Part shown: piece by piece, positions 34,268-44,136 of the stretch
How positions within the stretch are numbered: position 1 is the stretch's first letter
Layout: every line of letters starts with the position of its first letter
DNA from: Flavobacterium filum DSM 17961
GTDB taxonomy: Bacteria; Bacteroidota; Bacteroidia; Flavobacteriales; Flavobacteriaceae
DNA: 64,000 bases
Assembly: GCF_000425465.1 (NCBI RefSeq)
Contig: NZ_AUDM01000011.1
Location: 1 to 64,000, forward strand
Direction: 5' to 3'
The notes under the pieces: generated by a model
Told to the model about the DNA's origin: nothing
Seen by the model: only the letters and a program-made list of their open reading frames with translations
Databases searched by the model: none
Position numbers and translations under genes: made by a program

Positions 34268-35413
34268 TCAAAATCGTGCTAAAGCTTCCTTAATTTTTTC
34301 TTCTTCGATACACAACGAAAACCGAATATATCCTTCGCCATTACTGCCGAAAATTGTTCCGGGTGTGATAAAAATATCTTTTTCCGATAAAATGGCATCA
34401 ATAAATGCTTCAGATGAAATTACATCGTTTGGAAGTTTTGCCCAAATGAATAATCCAACACTATTTTTATCATACGAACAACCTAATTTTTCAACCAATT
34501 TAAAAAGTAAATTTCTTCGTTTGGTATAAATTTCATTTTGACTTTCAAACCAATCTTTATCTAAATTCAAGGCTTCAATTGCTCCTTTTTGAATTCCATA
34601 AAACATGCCGCTATCCATGTTGCTTTTCACTTTTAAAACGGAATCTAAAAAGGTTTTGCTCCCCAAAATCATTCCTACTCGCCAACCTGACATATTGAAC
34701 GATTTGCTCAAAGAATTAAGCTCCATAGCGACATCTTTTGCTCCTTCCACCTGAAAAATAGACATAGGATGATCATTCAAAACAAAACTATACGGATTGT
34801 CATTCACAATTAAAATATGATGTTTTTTTCCGAACGCAATTAATTTTTCAAAAACTTCAATTGTAGCATTGGCTCCGGTTGGCATATGCGGATAACAAAC
34901 CCACATGATTTTGACTTTGGTTAAATCTAATTTTTCAAGAGCTTCAAAATCTGGAAGCCAATTGTTTTCTTCCATTAAATCATAAGAAACAGGCTTAGCT
35001 TGCACTAATTCTGTAACAGACGCATAGGTTGGATATCCCGGATTTGGAATTAAAACCTCATCCGATTTGTTCAAAAAAGCCATTGAAACATGCATGATTC
35101 CTTCTTTGGAACCCATTAAAGGCAAAATTTCGGAGGCAAAATCCATCGAAACATTAAACTGATTTTGATAGAAAGTAGCCATCGCTTTTCGAAGTTCAGG
35201 TAAACCCTGATAACTTTGGTATTCATGAGCTTTTTTATCGTTCATGGAATGTTGAATGGCATTCACTACAGAAAAATGCGGCAATAAATCCGGACTGCCA
35301 ATTCCCATATTAATGATTGGTTTTCCTTCGGAAAGCAATTGATTAACTTCCCGCAATTTTTTGGAAAAATAGTATTCTTGAACCGAATTCAAGCGGTCTG
35401 CGGTTGCTATCAT
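34268..35413 (-). CDS. Class I/II aminotransferase
   Basis: 381 residues, fold type I PLP enzyme. Visible: NMGIGSPDLLPH, YQSYQGLPELRKAMA, the Asp/Tyr region IVNDNPYSFV, and the PLP lysine in LNSLSKSFNMSGWRVG. By position between pheA and tyrA it should make Phe and Tyr from phenylpyruvate and 4-hydroxyphenylpyruvate, or act on prephenate. It overlaps pheA by four bases. Confidence 0.9.
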   Translation of the reverse strand: MIATADRLNSVQEYYFSKKLREVNQLLSEGKPIINMGIGSPDLLPHFSVVNAIQHSMNDKKAHEYQSYQGLPELRKAMATFYQNQFNVSMDFASEILPLMGSKEGIMHVSMAFLNKSDEVLIPNPGYPTYASVTELVQAKPVSYDLMEENNWLPDFEALEKLDLTKVKIMWVCYPHMPTGANATIEVFEKLIAFGKKHHILIVNDNPYSFVLNDHPMSIFQVEGAKDVAMELNSLSKSFNMSGWRVGMILGSKTFLDSVLKVKSNMDSGMFYGIQKGAIEALNLDKDWFESQNEIYTKRRNLLFKLVEKLGCSYDKNSVGLFIWAKLPNDVISSEAFIDAILSEKDIFITPGTIFGSNGEGYIRFSLCIEEEKIKEALARF

Positions 35414-36237
35414 AATCGTGCATTTTTATATTCGCCTAATACTTTAAAATGTCTGGTTATTTGTTGTAAATTCATTTTTGCTTTTTCGTAAAATTCATAT
35501 TTATCAAAAACAACATCAATAAAAAATGAATATTGAAAAGGTGTTTCAATAATAGGTAATGATTGAATTTTGGTCATATTTAGTTGACAATCGCTAATCA
35601 TTTTCAACACAAATGCCAAGTTGCCGGGTTTGTCTTCCAATTCAAATTTCAAGGAAGCTTTATTGATTTCGTTTTTTGGAATTTCTTTATTCACCGATTT
35701 TACGATGACAAAACGAGTGGTGTTATTTTTTATGGTGTGAATATCTTTTGCCAAAATCTCCAAATCATATAAATCTGCTGCTTTTACACTTGCAATTGCG
35801 GCCACTCCGAGTAAGTTTTGTTCTTGAATGTGTTTGGCTGTTTCGGCTGTATCAATGCTTTCAATTAATTTGATATGCGGATAATTGGAAAAGAAAACAG
35901 CACATTGCAACAACGCCATTGGATGCGATTGCACTTCCTTTATATCTTCAATTGTTTGACCTTTTAATGCCAAAAGGTTATGATGAATGTCTAAATAATA
36001 TTCGCCAATAATATGCAAATTGTTAGCGTCAATCAAAGCATAATTTGGAATAATCGAACCGGCGATAGAGTTTTCTAACGCCATAATTCCTTTGCTTGAC
36101 TTATCGTTGATGACATTTTTAACCAGACTTTCAAACGAATGACACTCTACCAAATCAGTTGGTTCAGAAAAATAATTTTCAGTCACTTGATGGTGAAATG
36201 AACCTTTTATACCTTGTATTGCTATTTTTGTTATCAT
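35410..36237 (-). CDS. pheA: Prephenate dehydratase
   Basis: 275 residues from the ATG at 36237 (MITKIAIQGIKGSFHHQ). It turns prephenate into phenylpyruvate. Catalytic region: GIMALENSIAGSIIPNYALI and the later TRFVIV. The C-terminal ACT domain (about 195-270) carries SLKFELEDKPGNLAFVL and LPIIETPFQYSFFIDV, the usual Phe feedback site. The frame could start at 36261, but that codon is inside the attenuator hairpin. First structural gene of the operon; there is no fused chorismate mutase because that is on the DAHP synthase gene. Confidence 0.93.
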   Translation of the reverse strand: MITKIAIQGIKGSFHHQVTENYFSEPTDLVECHSFESLVKNVINDKSSKGIMALENSIAGSIIPNYALIDANNLHIIGEYYLDIHHNLLALKGQTIEDIKEVQSHPMALLQCAVFFSNYPHIKLIESIDTAETAKHIQEQNLLGVAAIASVKAADLYDLEILAKDIHTIKNNTTRFVIVKSVNKEIPKNEINKASLKFELEDKPGNLAFVLKMISDCQLNMTKIQSLPIIETPFQYSFFIDVVFDKYEFYEKAKMNLQQITRHFKVLGEYKNARL

Positions 36238-36243
36238 ATAAAT

Positions 36244-36275
36244 AAAAAAATCCCGACTCAAATTGAATCGGGATT
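36244..36275 (-). terminator. Attenuator hairpin of the Phe/Tyr operon
   Basis: On the minus strand AATCCCGATTCA pairs with TGAGTCGGGATT (12 pairs, one G-U, three-base loop), followed by seven T residues (36250-36244). It lies between the leader peptide and pheA. The 5' arm (36275-36266) is also perfectly complementary to AATCGGGATT in the leader peptide coding region (36330-36321), giving an alternative antiterminator. Confidence 0.85.
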
Positions 36276-36298
36276 TATATTTGTTGTGAATTAAAAAT

Positions 36299-36388
36299 TT
36301 ACCTTACATAACACAATACCAATCCCGATTTTTTTCCAAAGAAAAAATAAAAGAAATTAGTAAAATAATATGTGTTGTGTGAAATCAT
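36299..36388 (-). CDS. Aromatic leader peptide of the Phe/Tyr operon
   Basis: 29 codons: starts MISHNT, then YYFTNFFYFFF, then GKKSGLVLCYVR and TAA. Three Tyr and six Phe codons occur within eleven residues, the classic composition of a Phe attenuator leader. Ribosome stalling there would leave 36330-36321 free to pair with the 5' arm of the terminator hairpin. Reading through to the stop would place the ribosome near that segment and let the terminator form. A weak -7-like TATATTAG lies upstream. No ribosome binding site is obvious, as usual in this phylum. Confidence 0.85.
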   Translation of the reverse strand: MISHNTYYFTNFFYFFFGKKSGLVLCYVR

Positions 36389-36470
36389 TATTTGATTTTG
36401 AATGGCTAATATACTAAATTATTTTAATTAAAATACTTTTTAGAAAAAAAAGGAGTTAAATAAAAAACTT

Positions 36471-36478
36471 TACTTTTG
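36471..36478 (+). promoter_or_regulatory. -7 box of gldA
   Basis: TACTTTTG fits TAnnTTTG, 17 bases before the ATG at 36496. Confidence 0.5.
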
Positions 36479-36495
36479 CCTTAAATCTGTCTTAC

Positions 36496-37395
36496 ATGTC
36501 AATAGAAGTTAAAAATATTTCAAAAATGTATGGTGCTCAAAAAGCATTAGACAACATTTCATTTTCTGTAAAAAAAGGAGAAATAGTTGGTTTTTTGGGT
36601 CCAAATGGAGCAGGAAAATCGACATTGATGAAAATTTTGACCACTTACATTACTGCTGATGAAGGTAGTGCTTCGGTGAATAATTATGATGTAGCTAATG
36701 CGAATCAAGAAGTTCAGAAGATTGTTGGCTATCTACCGGAACACAATCCGTTATATTTAGATTTATTTGTTCGGGAATATTTGGCTTTTAATGCGGATGT
36801 GTATAAAGTTTCCAAAAACAGAATTCAAGAAGTGATTGATTTGACTGGTTTGACCCCTGAAAGTCACAAAAAAATCGGTCAATTATCAAAAGGATATCGT
36901 CAACGTGTTGGTTTGGCTACAGCTTTGTTGCACAATCCGGAAGTATTAATTTTGGATGAACCAACAACCGGATTAGATCCGAATCAATTGGTTGAAATCA
37001 GAGATTTGATAATAAACATCGGAAAAGACAAGACTGTTTTTCTTTCTACGCACATTATGCAAGAGGTGGAAGCTATTTGTGATCGAGTAATCATTATCAA
37101 CAAAGGAAAAATTGTTACCGATAAAAAATTGGATAAATTAATCTCTGATGAACAAGAACAAGTGATTGAAGTAGAATTTGACAAGCCAGTTTCAGAAGAA
37201 TTGTTTAATTCATTATCCAACTTTAAATCTGCTAAAAAAATCAATGATTCTGTTTGGGAGATTACTTTTTTATCTTCAGAGGATATGCGATCAAAACTAT
37301 TTGATTTTGCCAATGAAAATGGCTTGAAAACCCTTCAAATTCATTTGAAAAGTAAAAATTTGGAAGCTATTTTCAGAGAAAAAACAAAAAAGTAA
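36496..37395 (+). CDS. gldA: Gliding-motility ABC transporter ATPase
   Basis: 299 residues of an ABC ATPase: Walker A GPNGAGKST, signature LSKGYRQRVGLA, Walker B VLILDEPTTGLDP, switch STHIMQEVEAICD. The overall similarity to GldA is strong from memory. GldA works with GldF and GldG in gliding in Flavobacterium. Those two are not next to it, which is also common in gliding species. It ends one base before a convergent gene. Confidence 0.88.
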   Translation: MSIEVKNISKMYGAQKALDNISFSVKKGEIVGFLGPNGAGKSTLMKILTTYITADEGSASVNNYDVANANQEVQKIVGYLPEHNPLYLDLFVREYLAFNADVYKVSKNRIQEVIDLTGLTPESHKKIGQLSKGYRQRVGLATALLHNPEVLILDEPTTGLDPNQLVEIRDLIINIGKDKTVFLSTHIMQEVEAICDRVIIINKGKIVTDKKLDKLISDEQEQVIEVEFDKPVSEELFNSLSNFKSAKKINDSVWEITFLSSEDMRSKLFDFANENGLKTLQIHLKSKNLEAIFREKTKK

Positions 37396-38145
37396 TTAGT
37401 TATAAATTATCCTTCCTTGATAGTGTCTTGTTACATTAACTGATGAAGGAGTAGAATGGATAACTAAATTCCCTGTTGCATATAAATCCCCTGTAATGTT
37501 TTGAATTACATTCACATGCATATCATTAAATCCTCTGTGGTAAAGTCCAAAATTTGTAACTTCTAAATTTTCAGCTCTCAGAATACCATTACCATTATAA
37601 AAACCTACAAAACAATCAATGGTTTTTCCTGAAAGATAATAATTTGCTACATTATTATTACCAATACTTAATTGATTACATTCTAATTCTAAAATAAAAT
37701 CACCTGTACCCGCACCGTCTAAACCATCACCGTCTTTATCCATAGCAATTAAGGTAAGGGAAGGATAAGTTAACAATCCGTCTGAAACAATTTTTTGTTC
37801 CGTTTTTGATTTAATTTCAAGGATATTGGGTGCCGTAATGTAAACGATTGTTTGTCCGTAATCACGAACCCAATTACAAGTTGTATTATCTTTTAACAAA
37901 AGTGTATTGTCAATCACTTTTACATCAATATCATCAATCAAATTTTCACCTGAACGAACTTCAACTTTATAATTTTCACCCTGTTTGATAACCAAACCAA
38001 TCCCTTTATATACTCTAATGTTTTCAAAAGAAGTTACTTCTACCTCTTTAGTAACCATTCTTCCGGTTGATTTTACACAATCTGCAGGATTGTCACAGCT
38101 AAATATCAATATAGAAAACAATAATATGTAAAACGCTTTTTTCAT
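37396..38145 (-). CDS. GIN/DUF2807-domain lipoprotein
   Basis: 249 residues. Lipoprotein signal MKKAFYILLFSILIFSC. The body is the repetitive beta-structure of DUF2807 (VTSFENIRVYKGIGLVIKQG, YKVEVRSGENLIDDIDV, KDNTTCNWVRDYGQTIVYI). These proteins adopt a right-handed beta-helix and have no settled function. Three bases separate it from the upstream deacylase-like gene, so they share a transcript. Confidence 0.82.
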   Translation of the reverse strand: MKKAFYILLFSILIFSCDNPADCVKSTGRMVTKEVEVTSFENIRVYKGIGLVIKQGENYKVEVRSGENLIDDIDVKVIDNTLLLKDNTTCNWVRDYGQTIVYITAPNILEIKSKTEQKIVSDGLLTYPSLTLIAMDKDGDGLDGAGTGDFILELECNQLSIGNNNVANYYLSGKTIDCFVGFYNGNGILRAENLEVTNFGLYHRGFNDMHVNVIQNITGDLYATGNLVIHSTPSSVNVTRHYQGRIIYN

Positions 38146-38148
38146 AAT

Positions 38149-39231
38149 TTAAAGTCTAACACCAATTAAAAATTCCATTGCTTCTGCTAAAAAAACATGC
38201 GTTTTGATTGATAAACCGGTATAAATATTTTTGGTGAAATAATATTTCATTCCTAATCGATCATAAACAGGAATATCAGATTTATAAGGTTGATATACAT
38301 AATATCCCAATTGAGCTTCTAATGAAATACGATTGATAAATAATTCATACCCAACAAAAACACCAACTCTTTTATAATCAGTATCAATAGACACATCTTC
38401 ATCGGGATAAGCAATGGCCATAAATTTAATATATTCTTTATAGGATTGCGTAAAAAAAACTTCTGTACCTAATTGAAAAGCACTTTTTCTACTGATACGT
38501 TTGTCAACATAAAATGCTGGATGATAGAAAGGCTTTTGTCCGCTTCCAATAATAGGACTTTCACTAATTCCGGCTCTTAAAACAAAATTATACTTTATTG
38601 GTTCTGTAACTTTTTGCTTTGGCAAAGAATCAACATGTTTTTCTAGTGGTTCTTCGAAATTATAGGTAACACCAACATTTATTCCATATGTATTTACGCC
38701 ACTATTTGGAGCTTTTATTCTTCCGTTTGAAAAATGGGTAAACAATAATCCCGCTTTTAAATCAAACTTATCGAAAATTTTTGTTGTATAATTTAATGCG
38801 AAATTGGTATTTGCTACGATTTTAGAACCAAAAGCAGCATTTTTGTTATTGTCTTCTTTATCATGAGGATCAGTAGTATAAGCAACTCCTTGTGCAATTT
38901 TAAACTGCAGATGTCGATTTAAAAAATAAAAATTATAAAGAGCTCCGGCTGCATATACTTTTCCTAAAATATCATTTTTAAAATCTTGATAAATAAAGTA
39001 GCCCCCATAATCCGGATAATTAAATGCTCTTTCCCATTCTTGATGTCCATACGTTTTTTGATAAACGCTCACAAAAACTCCATCAGGGTGTCCTTTTAAA
39101 AAATGTTGTAAATCATCGGTATGAGGTAAAACATTACCTTTAAAATATGTCACATCCAATGAAGTAGTTTCTGTTTTTTCTTGAGCAAACAAAAAATGAC
39201 AAAAAAATAGGCAACTGAAAAATATCCTCAT
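38149..39231 (-). CDS. Acyloxyacyl hydrolase / PagL-like lipid A deacylase
   Basis: 360 residues. Signal peptide MRIFFSCLFFCHFLFAQ. Outer-membrane beta-barrel with alternating hydrophobic strands. The catalytic His-Ser pair is in LLFTHFSNGRIKAPNSGVNTYG, as in PagL. It would remove the 3-O-acyl chain of lipid A in the outer membrane. The C-terminus IKTHVFLAEAMEFLIGVRL fits a barrel end. Promoter box TATATTTG is just upstream. Confidence 0.82.
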   Translation of the reverse strand: MRIFFSCLFFCHFLFAQEKTETTSLDVTYFKGNVLPHTDDLQHFLKGHPDGVFVSVYQKTYGHQEWERAFNYPDYGGYFIYQDFKNDILGKVYAAGALYNFYFLNRHLQFKIAQGVAYTTDPHDKEDNNKNAAFGSKIVANTNFALNYTTKIFDKFDLKAGLLFTHFSNGRIKAPNSGVNTYGINVGVTYNFEEPLEKHVDSLPKQKVTEPIKYNFVLRAGISESPIIGSGQKPFYHPAFYVDKRISRKSAFQLGTEVFFTQSYKEYIKFMAIAYPDEDVSIDTDYKRVGVFVGYELFINRISLEAQLGYYVYQPYKSDIPVYDRLGMKYYFTKNIYTGLSIKTHVFLAEAMEFLIGVRL

Positions 39232-39249
39232 TACAAAAAGTTATACCCG

Positions 39250-39257
39250 CAAATATA
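39250..39257 (-). promoter_or_regulatory. -7 box of the PagL-like gene
   Basis: TATATTTG on the minus strand, a perfect TAnnTTTG, about 19 bases before the start codon. Confidence 0.55.
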
Positions 39258-39304
39258 ACAGAATAAAATTAGTGTAGAAATTTTATTGCTTCTTCAAATT
39301 TCTG

Positions 39305-40261
39305 CTAAAAAATATCCTTCGCAATTGCTTTGATGTTTTCAGCTTTTCCCATTGAATAGTAATGCAAAACTGGAATTCCGGCTGCAACCAATTCTTTGCT
39401 TTGAGCTGTACACCATTCGATTCCGATTTGTTTGACAGCTTCATTGTCTTTTGCTTTTACAACAGCCATTATCAAATCATCTGGTAAATCCACTTTAAAT
39501 CGATGCGGAATTAAATTCAATTGTTTTTTGGTGGCAATGGGCTTTAATCCCGGAATAATGGGCACGGTGATTCCGGCAGCTCTGCATTTAGCAACAAAAT
39601 CAAAAAAACGTTTGTTATCAAAAAACATTTGAGTAATAATGTAATCGGCTCCGTTTTTTATTTTTTGTTTCAGAAAATGAATATCGCTATCCACACTTGG
39701 AGCTTCCATGTGCTTTTCGGGATAACCGGCAACGCCAATGCAAAAATTTGTACACGATGAATTTTGTAAATCTTCATCCAAATAAATTCCTTTATTTAGA
39801 TTATGAATTTGTGTGACCAATTCCGAAGCATATTCATTTCCTTCTTTTTCGGGCTTGAAATAAATTTCGTTTTTCAAAGCATCTCCACGAAGAGCCACGA
39901 CATTATCAATGCCTAAAAAATCTAAATCGATTAATAAATTCTCCGTGTCTTCTTTTGTAAAACCACCGCACAAAATATGCGGAATAGCATCTACCTCATA
40001 TTTATTTTGAATTCCGGCACAAATTCCAACCGTTCCTGGACGTTTTTTTACAATTTTCTTTTGTAATAATCCGCTTGGCAATTCTTTGAATTCGTATTCT
40101 TCCCGATGATAGGTTACATCAATAAAAGGTGGATTGAACTCCATCAACGGATCAATCGAATCAAAAATAGATTGAATATTTTGCCCTTTTAATGGCGGTA
40201 AAATTTCAAAGGAGAATAAAGGTTTGCCGTTGGCGTTTTCGATATGTTGGGTTACTTTCAT
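39305..40261 (-). CDS. metF: Methylenetetrahydrofolate reductase
   Basis: 318 residues. FAD enzyme that makes 5-methyl-THF for methionine synthase. Visible: FSFEILPPLKG, DVTYHREEYEF, VALRGDAL, IGVAGYPEKHMEAPS, GADYIITQMFFDNKRFFDFV and VPIIPGLKPI. Third gene of the metH1-metH2-metF unit under the SAM-I riboswitch. An inverted heptad array separates it from metH2. Confidence 0.95.
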   Translation of the reverse strand: MKVTQHIENANGKPLFSFEILPPLKGQNIQSIFDSIDPLMEFNPPFIDVTYHREEYEFKELPSGLLQKKIVKKRPGTVGICAGIQNKYEVDAIPHILCGGFTKEDTENLLIDLDFLGIDNVVALRGDALKNEIYFKPEKEGNEYASELVTQIHNLNKGIYLDEDLQNSSCTNFCIGVAGYPEKHMEAPSVDSDIHFLKQKIKNGADYIITQMFFDNKRFFDFVAKCRAAGITVPIIPGLKPIATKKQLNLIPHRFKVDLPDDLIMAVVKAKDNEAVKQIGIEWCTAQSKELVAAGIPVLHYYSMGKAENIKAIAKDIF

Positions 40262-40264
40262 TTT

Positions 40265-40320
40265 CGGTTAACTGTTATTGGTTGTCGGTTGTCGGTTAAC
40301 AGATAACGGACAACAGACAA
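40265..40320. repeat. Heptanucleotide array (8 units) with inverted half
   Basis: CGGTTAA, CTGTTAT, TGGTTGT, CGGTTGT, CGGTTAA, CAGATAA, CGGACAA, CAGACAA. The last units are reverse complements of the first, as in the array at 33362. It lies between metH2 and metF. Confidence 0.75.
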
Positions 40321-40325
40321 CGGTT

Positions 40326-43013
40326 TTACTCTGCTATATTTGGCGAAAGCCATTTTGTCGCCATTTCTATACTGATGTTTCTTCGTTTTGCGTAATCTTC
40401 TACTTGGTCTTTTTTTATTTTTCCTAATCCGAAATATTTGCTTTCCGGATGAGCAAAATAATATCCTGAAACCGATGCTGCCGGCCACATTGCCATGCTT
40501 TCGGTTAATTTTACACCTATTTCTTCTTCTACATTTAACAATTTCCAAATGGTTGGTTTTTCCAAATGATCCGGGCATGCGGGATAACCCGGAGCCGGAC
40601 GAATTCCGGTATAATTTTCTTTTATTAAATCCTCATTGGATAATTTTTCATCAGAAGCATACCCCCAAATTTCTTTTCGCACTTTTAGGTGTAAATATTC
40701 AGCAAAAGCTTCTGCTAATCGATCGCCTAAAGCTTTTACTAAAATGGAGTTATAATCGTCTAATTGTTTTTCAAATTCGGATGCTTTTTCATCTACACCA
40801 AATCCGGTTGTCACACAAAAACAGCCGATGTAATCTTGAATTCCGCTTTCTTTTGGAGCTATAAAATCGGCAAGAGCGATGTTTGGTGCTCCGGCAGTTT
40901 TTTGAGATTGTTGACGTAATGTGATAAAAGTTGTAGAGACGTTGCATGCAACGTCTGTACCAATGATTATATCATCATCATTTATCGAATTTGCTGGAAA
41001 AATACCCAAAATTCCTTTTGCTGTAAACCATTTTTCATTGACGATTTGTTCTAACATTTTTTGAGCATCTGCAAACAAATGAGTGGCTTGTTCTCCAACT
41101 ACTTCATCGGTTAAAATGGTAGGATATTTTCCATACAATTCCCACGATTGAAAAAACGGTGTCCAATCAATGAAATCGACCAATTCTGATAACTCAACTT
41201 CTACGGTTTTTGTACCGATGAAATTGGGTTTTGTTGGCTGATAATTTTTCCAATTGAGTTGTAATTTGTTTTTTCTGGCTTCGGTTATCGATAAGAAATT
41301 CTTCTCTCTACTCCTATTTAAATAACCTTCACGAAGATGATCATACTCTTCTCGAACCGTTTTTGCATAAGCTGTTTTTGTTTCGGTTTGCAATAAATTT
41401 GTAGCAACTGTAACTGCTCGTGAAGCATCATTTACGTGAACAACGGTTTCTTTATATTCGGGTGCAATTTTTACAGCTGTATGAGCACGAGAAGTTGTTG
41501 CCCCGCCAATCATAATTGGAATTTTGATGTTTAATTTATCCATTTCTTTCGCCAAATAAACCATTTCATCCAACGATGGTGTGATTAATCCGCTTAGACC
41601 AATGATATCCACGTTTTCACGAATTGCAGTTTCGATGATTTTTTCCGGTGGAACCATGACACCCAGATCAATGATTTCAAAATTATTACAAGCCAAAACG
41701 ACTGCAACAATATTTTTCCCAATATCGTGAACATCGCCTTTTACGGTTGCCATCAACACTTTTCCGGCAGACGAGGAAGCGGTTGAATCTTTCTCTTCTT
41801 CAATAAAAGGAAGCAAGTAAGCCACTGCTTTTTTCATTACTCGGGCAGATTTCACTACTTGTGGCAAAAACATTTTTCCGCTTCCGAATAAATCGCCAAC
41901 GACATTCATTCCTGCCATTAAATTAATTTCGATAACTTCGATAGCTTTTGAAGCATTTAGTCTGGCTTCTTCCACATCAATTTCGATGAACTCATCGATT
42001 CCTTTGACTAATGAATTCGTTAATCGTTCTTGAACGGAACCATTTCTCCATTCTTGTATGGCTTTTTCATTGACTTTAAAATCGCCTTTATAACTTTCGG
42101 CTAATTCTAAAAGTCGTTCAGTCGCATCTTCTCTTCTGTTTAATAAAACATCTTCAACATGTTCTAATAAATTCTTATCGATTTCATCATAAATTTCCAA
42201 CATTTCAGGGTTCACAATTCCCATTGTCATTCCGTTTTGAATAGCGTGATATAGGAAAGCGGAATGCATTGCTTCACGCACTTTATCGTTTCCACGGAAA
42301 GAAAAAGAAACATTACTTACTCCGCCGGAAACATTTGCGTAGGGTAGATTTTCACGAATCCATTTGGTGGCTCGGAAAAAATCTAATGCGTTTAATCTAT
42401 GCTCCTCCATTCCGGTAGCAACGGGAAAAATATTAGGGTCGAAAATAATATCTTCTGCCGGAAAACCTACTTTATCGACTAAAATATCGTAACTTCTTTT
42501 GCAGATTTCAATTCTTCTTTCGTAGGTATCGGCTTGACCGTTTTCATCAAAAGCCATCACAATGACAGCTGCTCCATAACGTTTGATTAATTTGGCGTGA
42601 TGAATAAAGGTTTCTTCGCCTTCCTTTAACGAAATGGAATTGACGACTCCTTTTCCTTGAATAACTTTTAATCCGGCTTCGATGATTTCCCATTTGGAAC
42701 TGTCAATCATAACAGGAACTCGAGCAATATCGGGTTCGGCAGCAATTAAATTCAGGAATTTGGTCATGGCTTGAACACCATCCAACATTCCTTCGTCCAT
42801 GTTGACATCGATGATTTGGGCACCGCCTTCTACTTGAGCACGAGCAATATCAAGAGCTTCTTCGTACTTTTCTTCTTTGATTAAACGAAGAAATTTTCGT
42901 GAACCGGTAACGTTTGTTCGTTCGCCCACGTTTACGAAATTCGTTTCAGGAGTTATAATGAGCGGTTCGAGACCGGATAATTTTAAATATTTTTTACAAT
43001 CAGCTTCTGCCAT
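40326..43013 (-). CDS. metH: Methionine synthase, folate/cobalamin/activation part
   Basis: 895 residues from the ATG at 43013. It carries the methyl-THF domain ([42 protein letters not shown]), the cap, the B12 domain with the cobalt-ligand motif [13 protein letters not shown], and the SAM-binding activation domain ([30 protein letters not shown]). The homocysteine domain is on a separate gene 54 bases upstream, a split seen in Bacteroidetes. A 28-base palindrome (40933-40960) is read in frame as [10 protein letters not shown] in a loop of the activation domain. Confidence 0.95.
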   Translation of the reverse strand: MAEADCKKYLKLSGLEPLIITPETNFVNVGERTNVTGSRKFLRLIKEEKYEEALDIARAQVEGGAQIIDVNMDEGMLDGVQAMTKFLNLIAAEPDIARVPVMIDSSKWEIIEAGLKVIQGKGVVNSISLKEGEETFIHHAKLIKRYGAAVIVMAFDENGQADTYERRIEICKRSYDILVDKVGFPAEDIIFDPNIFPVATGMEEHRLNALDFFRATKWIRENLPYANVSGGVSNVSFSFRGNDKVREAMHSAFLYHAIQNGMTMGIVNPEMLEIYDEIDKNLLEHVEDVLLNRREDATERLLELAESYKGDFKVNEKAIQEWRNGSVQERLTNSLVKGIDEFIEIDVEEARLNASKAIEVIEINLMAGMNVVGDLFGSGKMFLPQVVKSARVMKKAVAYLLPFIEEEKDSTASSSAGKVLMATVKGDVHDIGKNIVAVVLACNNFEIIDLGVMVPPEKIIETAIRENVDIIGLSGLITPSLDEMVYLAKEMDKLNIKIPIMIGGATTSRAHTAVKIAPEYKETVVHVNDASRAVTVATNLLQTETKTAYAKTVREEYDHLREGYLNRSREKNFLSITEARKNKLQLNWKNYQPTKPNFIGTKTVEVELSELVDFIDWTPFFQSWELYGKYPTILTDEVVGEQATHLFADAQKMLEQIVNEKWFTAKGILGIFPANSINDDDIIIGTDVACNVSTTFITLRQQSQKTAGAPNIALADFIAPKESGIQDYIGCFCVTTGFGVDEKASEFEKQLDDYNSILVKALGDRLAEAFAEYLHLKVRKEIWGYASDEKLSNEDLIKENYTGIRPAPGYPACPDHLEKPTIWKLLNVEEEIGVKLTESMAMWPAASVSGYYFAHPESKYFGLGKIKKDQVEDYAKRRNISIEMATKWLSPNIAE
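40933..40960. repeat. 28-base palindrome inside metH2
   Basis: GTAG-AGAC...GTCT-GTAC around the core AGACGTTGCATGCAACGTCT. Same length, end bases and end mismatch as the intergenic palindrome at 19211-19238, with a different core. Read in frame in metH2 between NDDDIII and TTFITLRQQ. Confidence 0.7.
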
Positions 43014-43017
43014 TTTT

Positions 43018-43050
43018 TTATTTTTTGCCACGAATTGCACAAATTTCACG
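43018..43050. repeat. Nonanucleotide repeat between metH1 and metH2
   Basis: CACGAATTG, CACAAATTT, CACGAATTT. A similar CACGAAGTT-type repeat lies before metH1 (about 44076-44113). Confidence 0.45.
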
Positions 43051-43067
43051 AATTTATTTCATGAAAA

Positions 43068-44060
43068 TTACTGTAATTCAGGTTTTAAGGTTCTGGGTTT
43101 AAATTCCGATGCTACTTCTGCAATTAATTTGATGTGTTCCGGCGTTGTGCCACAACAACCACCAATAATGTTGATTAAATTGTCTTGCAAATATTCACGA
43201 ATTAACGCTTGCATTTCTTCCGGAGTTTGATCGTATTGCCCGAATGCATTGGGTAAACCGGCATTGGGATGAGCGGATATATTGAGTTGTGTATTGTGTG
43301 CTAATCGTTTTAAATACGGTTTTAATTGATCGGCACCTAGAGCACAATTGAAACCGATGCTTAATAATGGAATATGTGAAATGGAAATTAAAAAAGCTTC
43401 TACGGTTTGACCGGAAAGTGTACGTCCAGAAGCATCTGTGATGGTTCCTGAAACCATAACCGGAATATCGAGGTTTCGTTCTTCTTTGACTTCTTCGATG
43501 GCGAAAAGGGCCGCTTTTGCGTTGAGTGTGTCGAAGATGGTTTCTACTAATAAAACATCACTACCACCATAAATTAGAGCTTCGACTTGTTGTTTGTAGG
43601 CAATGCGTAAATCGTCGAACGTTACGGCACGAAAACCGGGGTCGTTTACGTCCGGACTCATCGATGCAGTTCGGTTGGTTGGGCCAATGGAACCAGCGAC
43701 AAAACGAGGTTTATCGGTGAATTCATCGGCTACCTCGCGGGCAATTTTGGCGGATTGGTAATTGAGTTCGTACACCAAATCTTCGAGATGATAATCGGCC
43801 ATTCCGATGGTGGTTCCGGAGAAAGTATTGGTTTCTACGATATCTGCTCCGGCTTGAAAATAGGCTCGATGGACGGCTTTTACCGCTTCGGGTTGCGTGA
43901 TGGAAAGTAAATCATTGTTTCCTTTGAGCGGATGTGGGAAATCTTTGAAACGTTCGCCTCGAAAATCTTCTTCGGAGAAATTGTTTCGTTGTAACATTGT
44001 TCCCATCGCTCCGTCGAGGACGAGGATTCTTTCCTGAATGGCTTTTTCTATTTTTGACAT
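43068..44060 (-). CDS. metH: Methionine synthase, homocysteine-binding part
   Basis: 330 residues. Betaine/homocysteine S-methyltransferase fold with the zinc ligands in [12 protein letters not shown] and [13 protein letters not shown], and the start [17 protein letters not shown]. It supplies homocysteine to the cobalamin protein encoded next. The two together equal one full-length MetH. First gene of the unit, behind a SAM-I riboswitch. Confidence 0.95.
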   Translation of the reverse strand: MSKIEKAIQERILVLDGAMGTMLQRNNFSEEDFRGERFKDFPHPLKGNNDLLSITQPEAVKAVHRAYFQAGADIVETNTFSGTTIGMADYHLEDLVYELNYQSAKIAREVADEFTDKPRFVAGSIGPTNRTASMSPDVNDPGFRAVTFDDLRIAYKQQVEALIYGGSDVLLVETIFDTLNAKAALFAIEEVKEERNLDIPVMVSGTITDASGRTLSGQTVEAFLISISHIPLLSIGFNCALGADQLKPYLKRLAHNTQLNISAHPNAGLPNAFGQYDQTPEEMQALIREYLQDNLINIIGGCCGTTPEHIKLIAEVASEFKPRTLKPELQ

Positions 44061-44136
44061 TTTATTTTTTTATTTAACCACGAAGTTCACGAAGGAATTT
44101 CGCAAAGTTCACTACCACTAATTTGTTGCACTGACA

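Noticed and set aside
40388..40864. Long open frame on the plus strand inside metH2
   Set aside because: It is antisense to highly conserved metH sequence, has no promoter, and its composition is that of a shadow frame.
43014..43067. A frameshift splitting a single metH gene
   Set aside because: The two parts have separate stops and starts with a 54-base gap, and a two-gene methionine synthase is known in Bacteroidetes. Both halves have complete domains.
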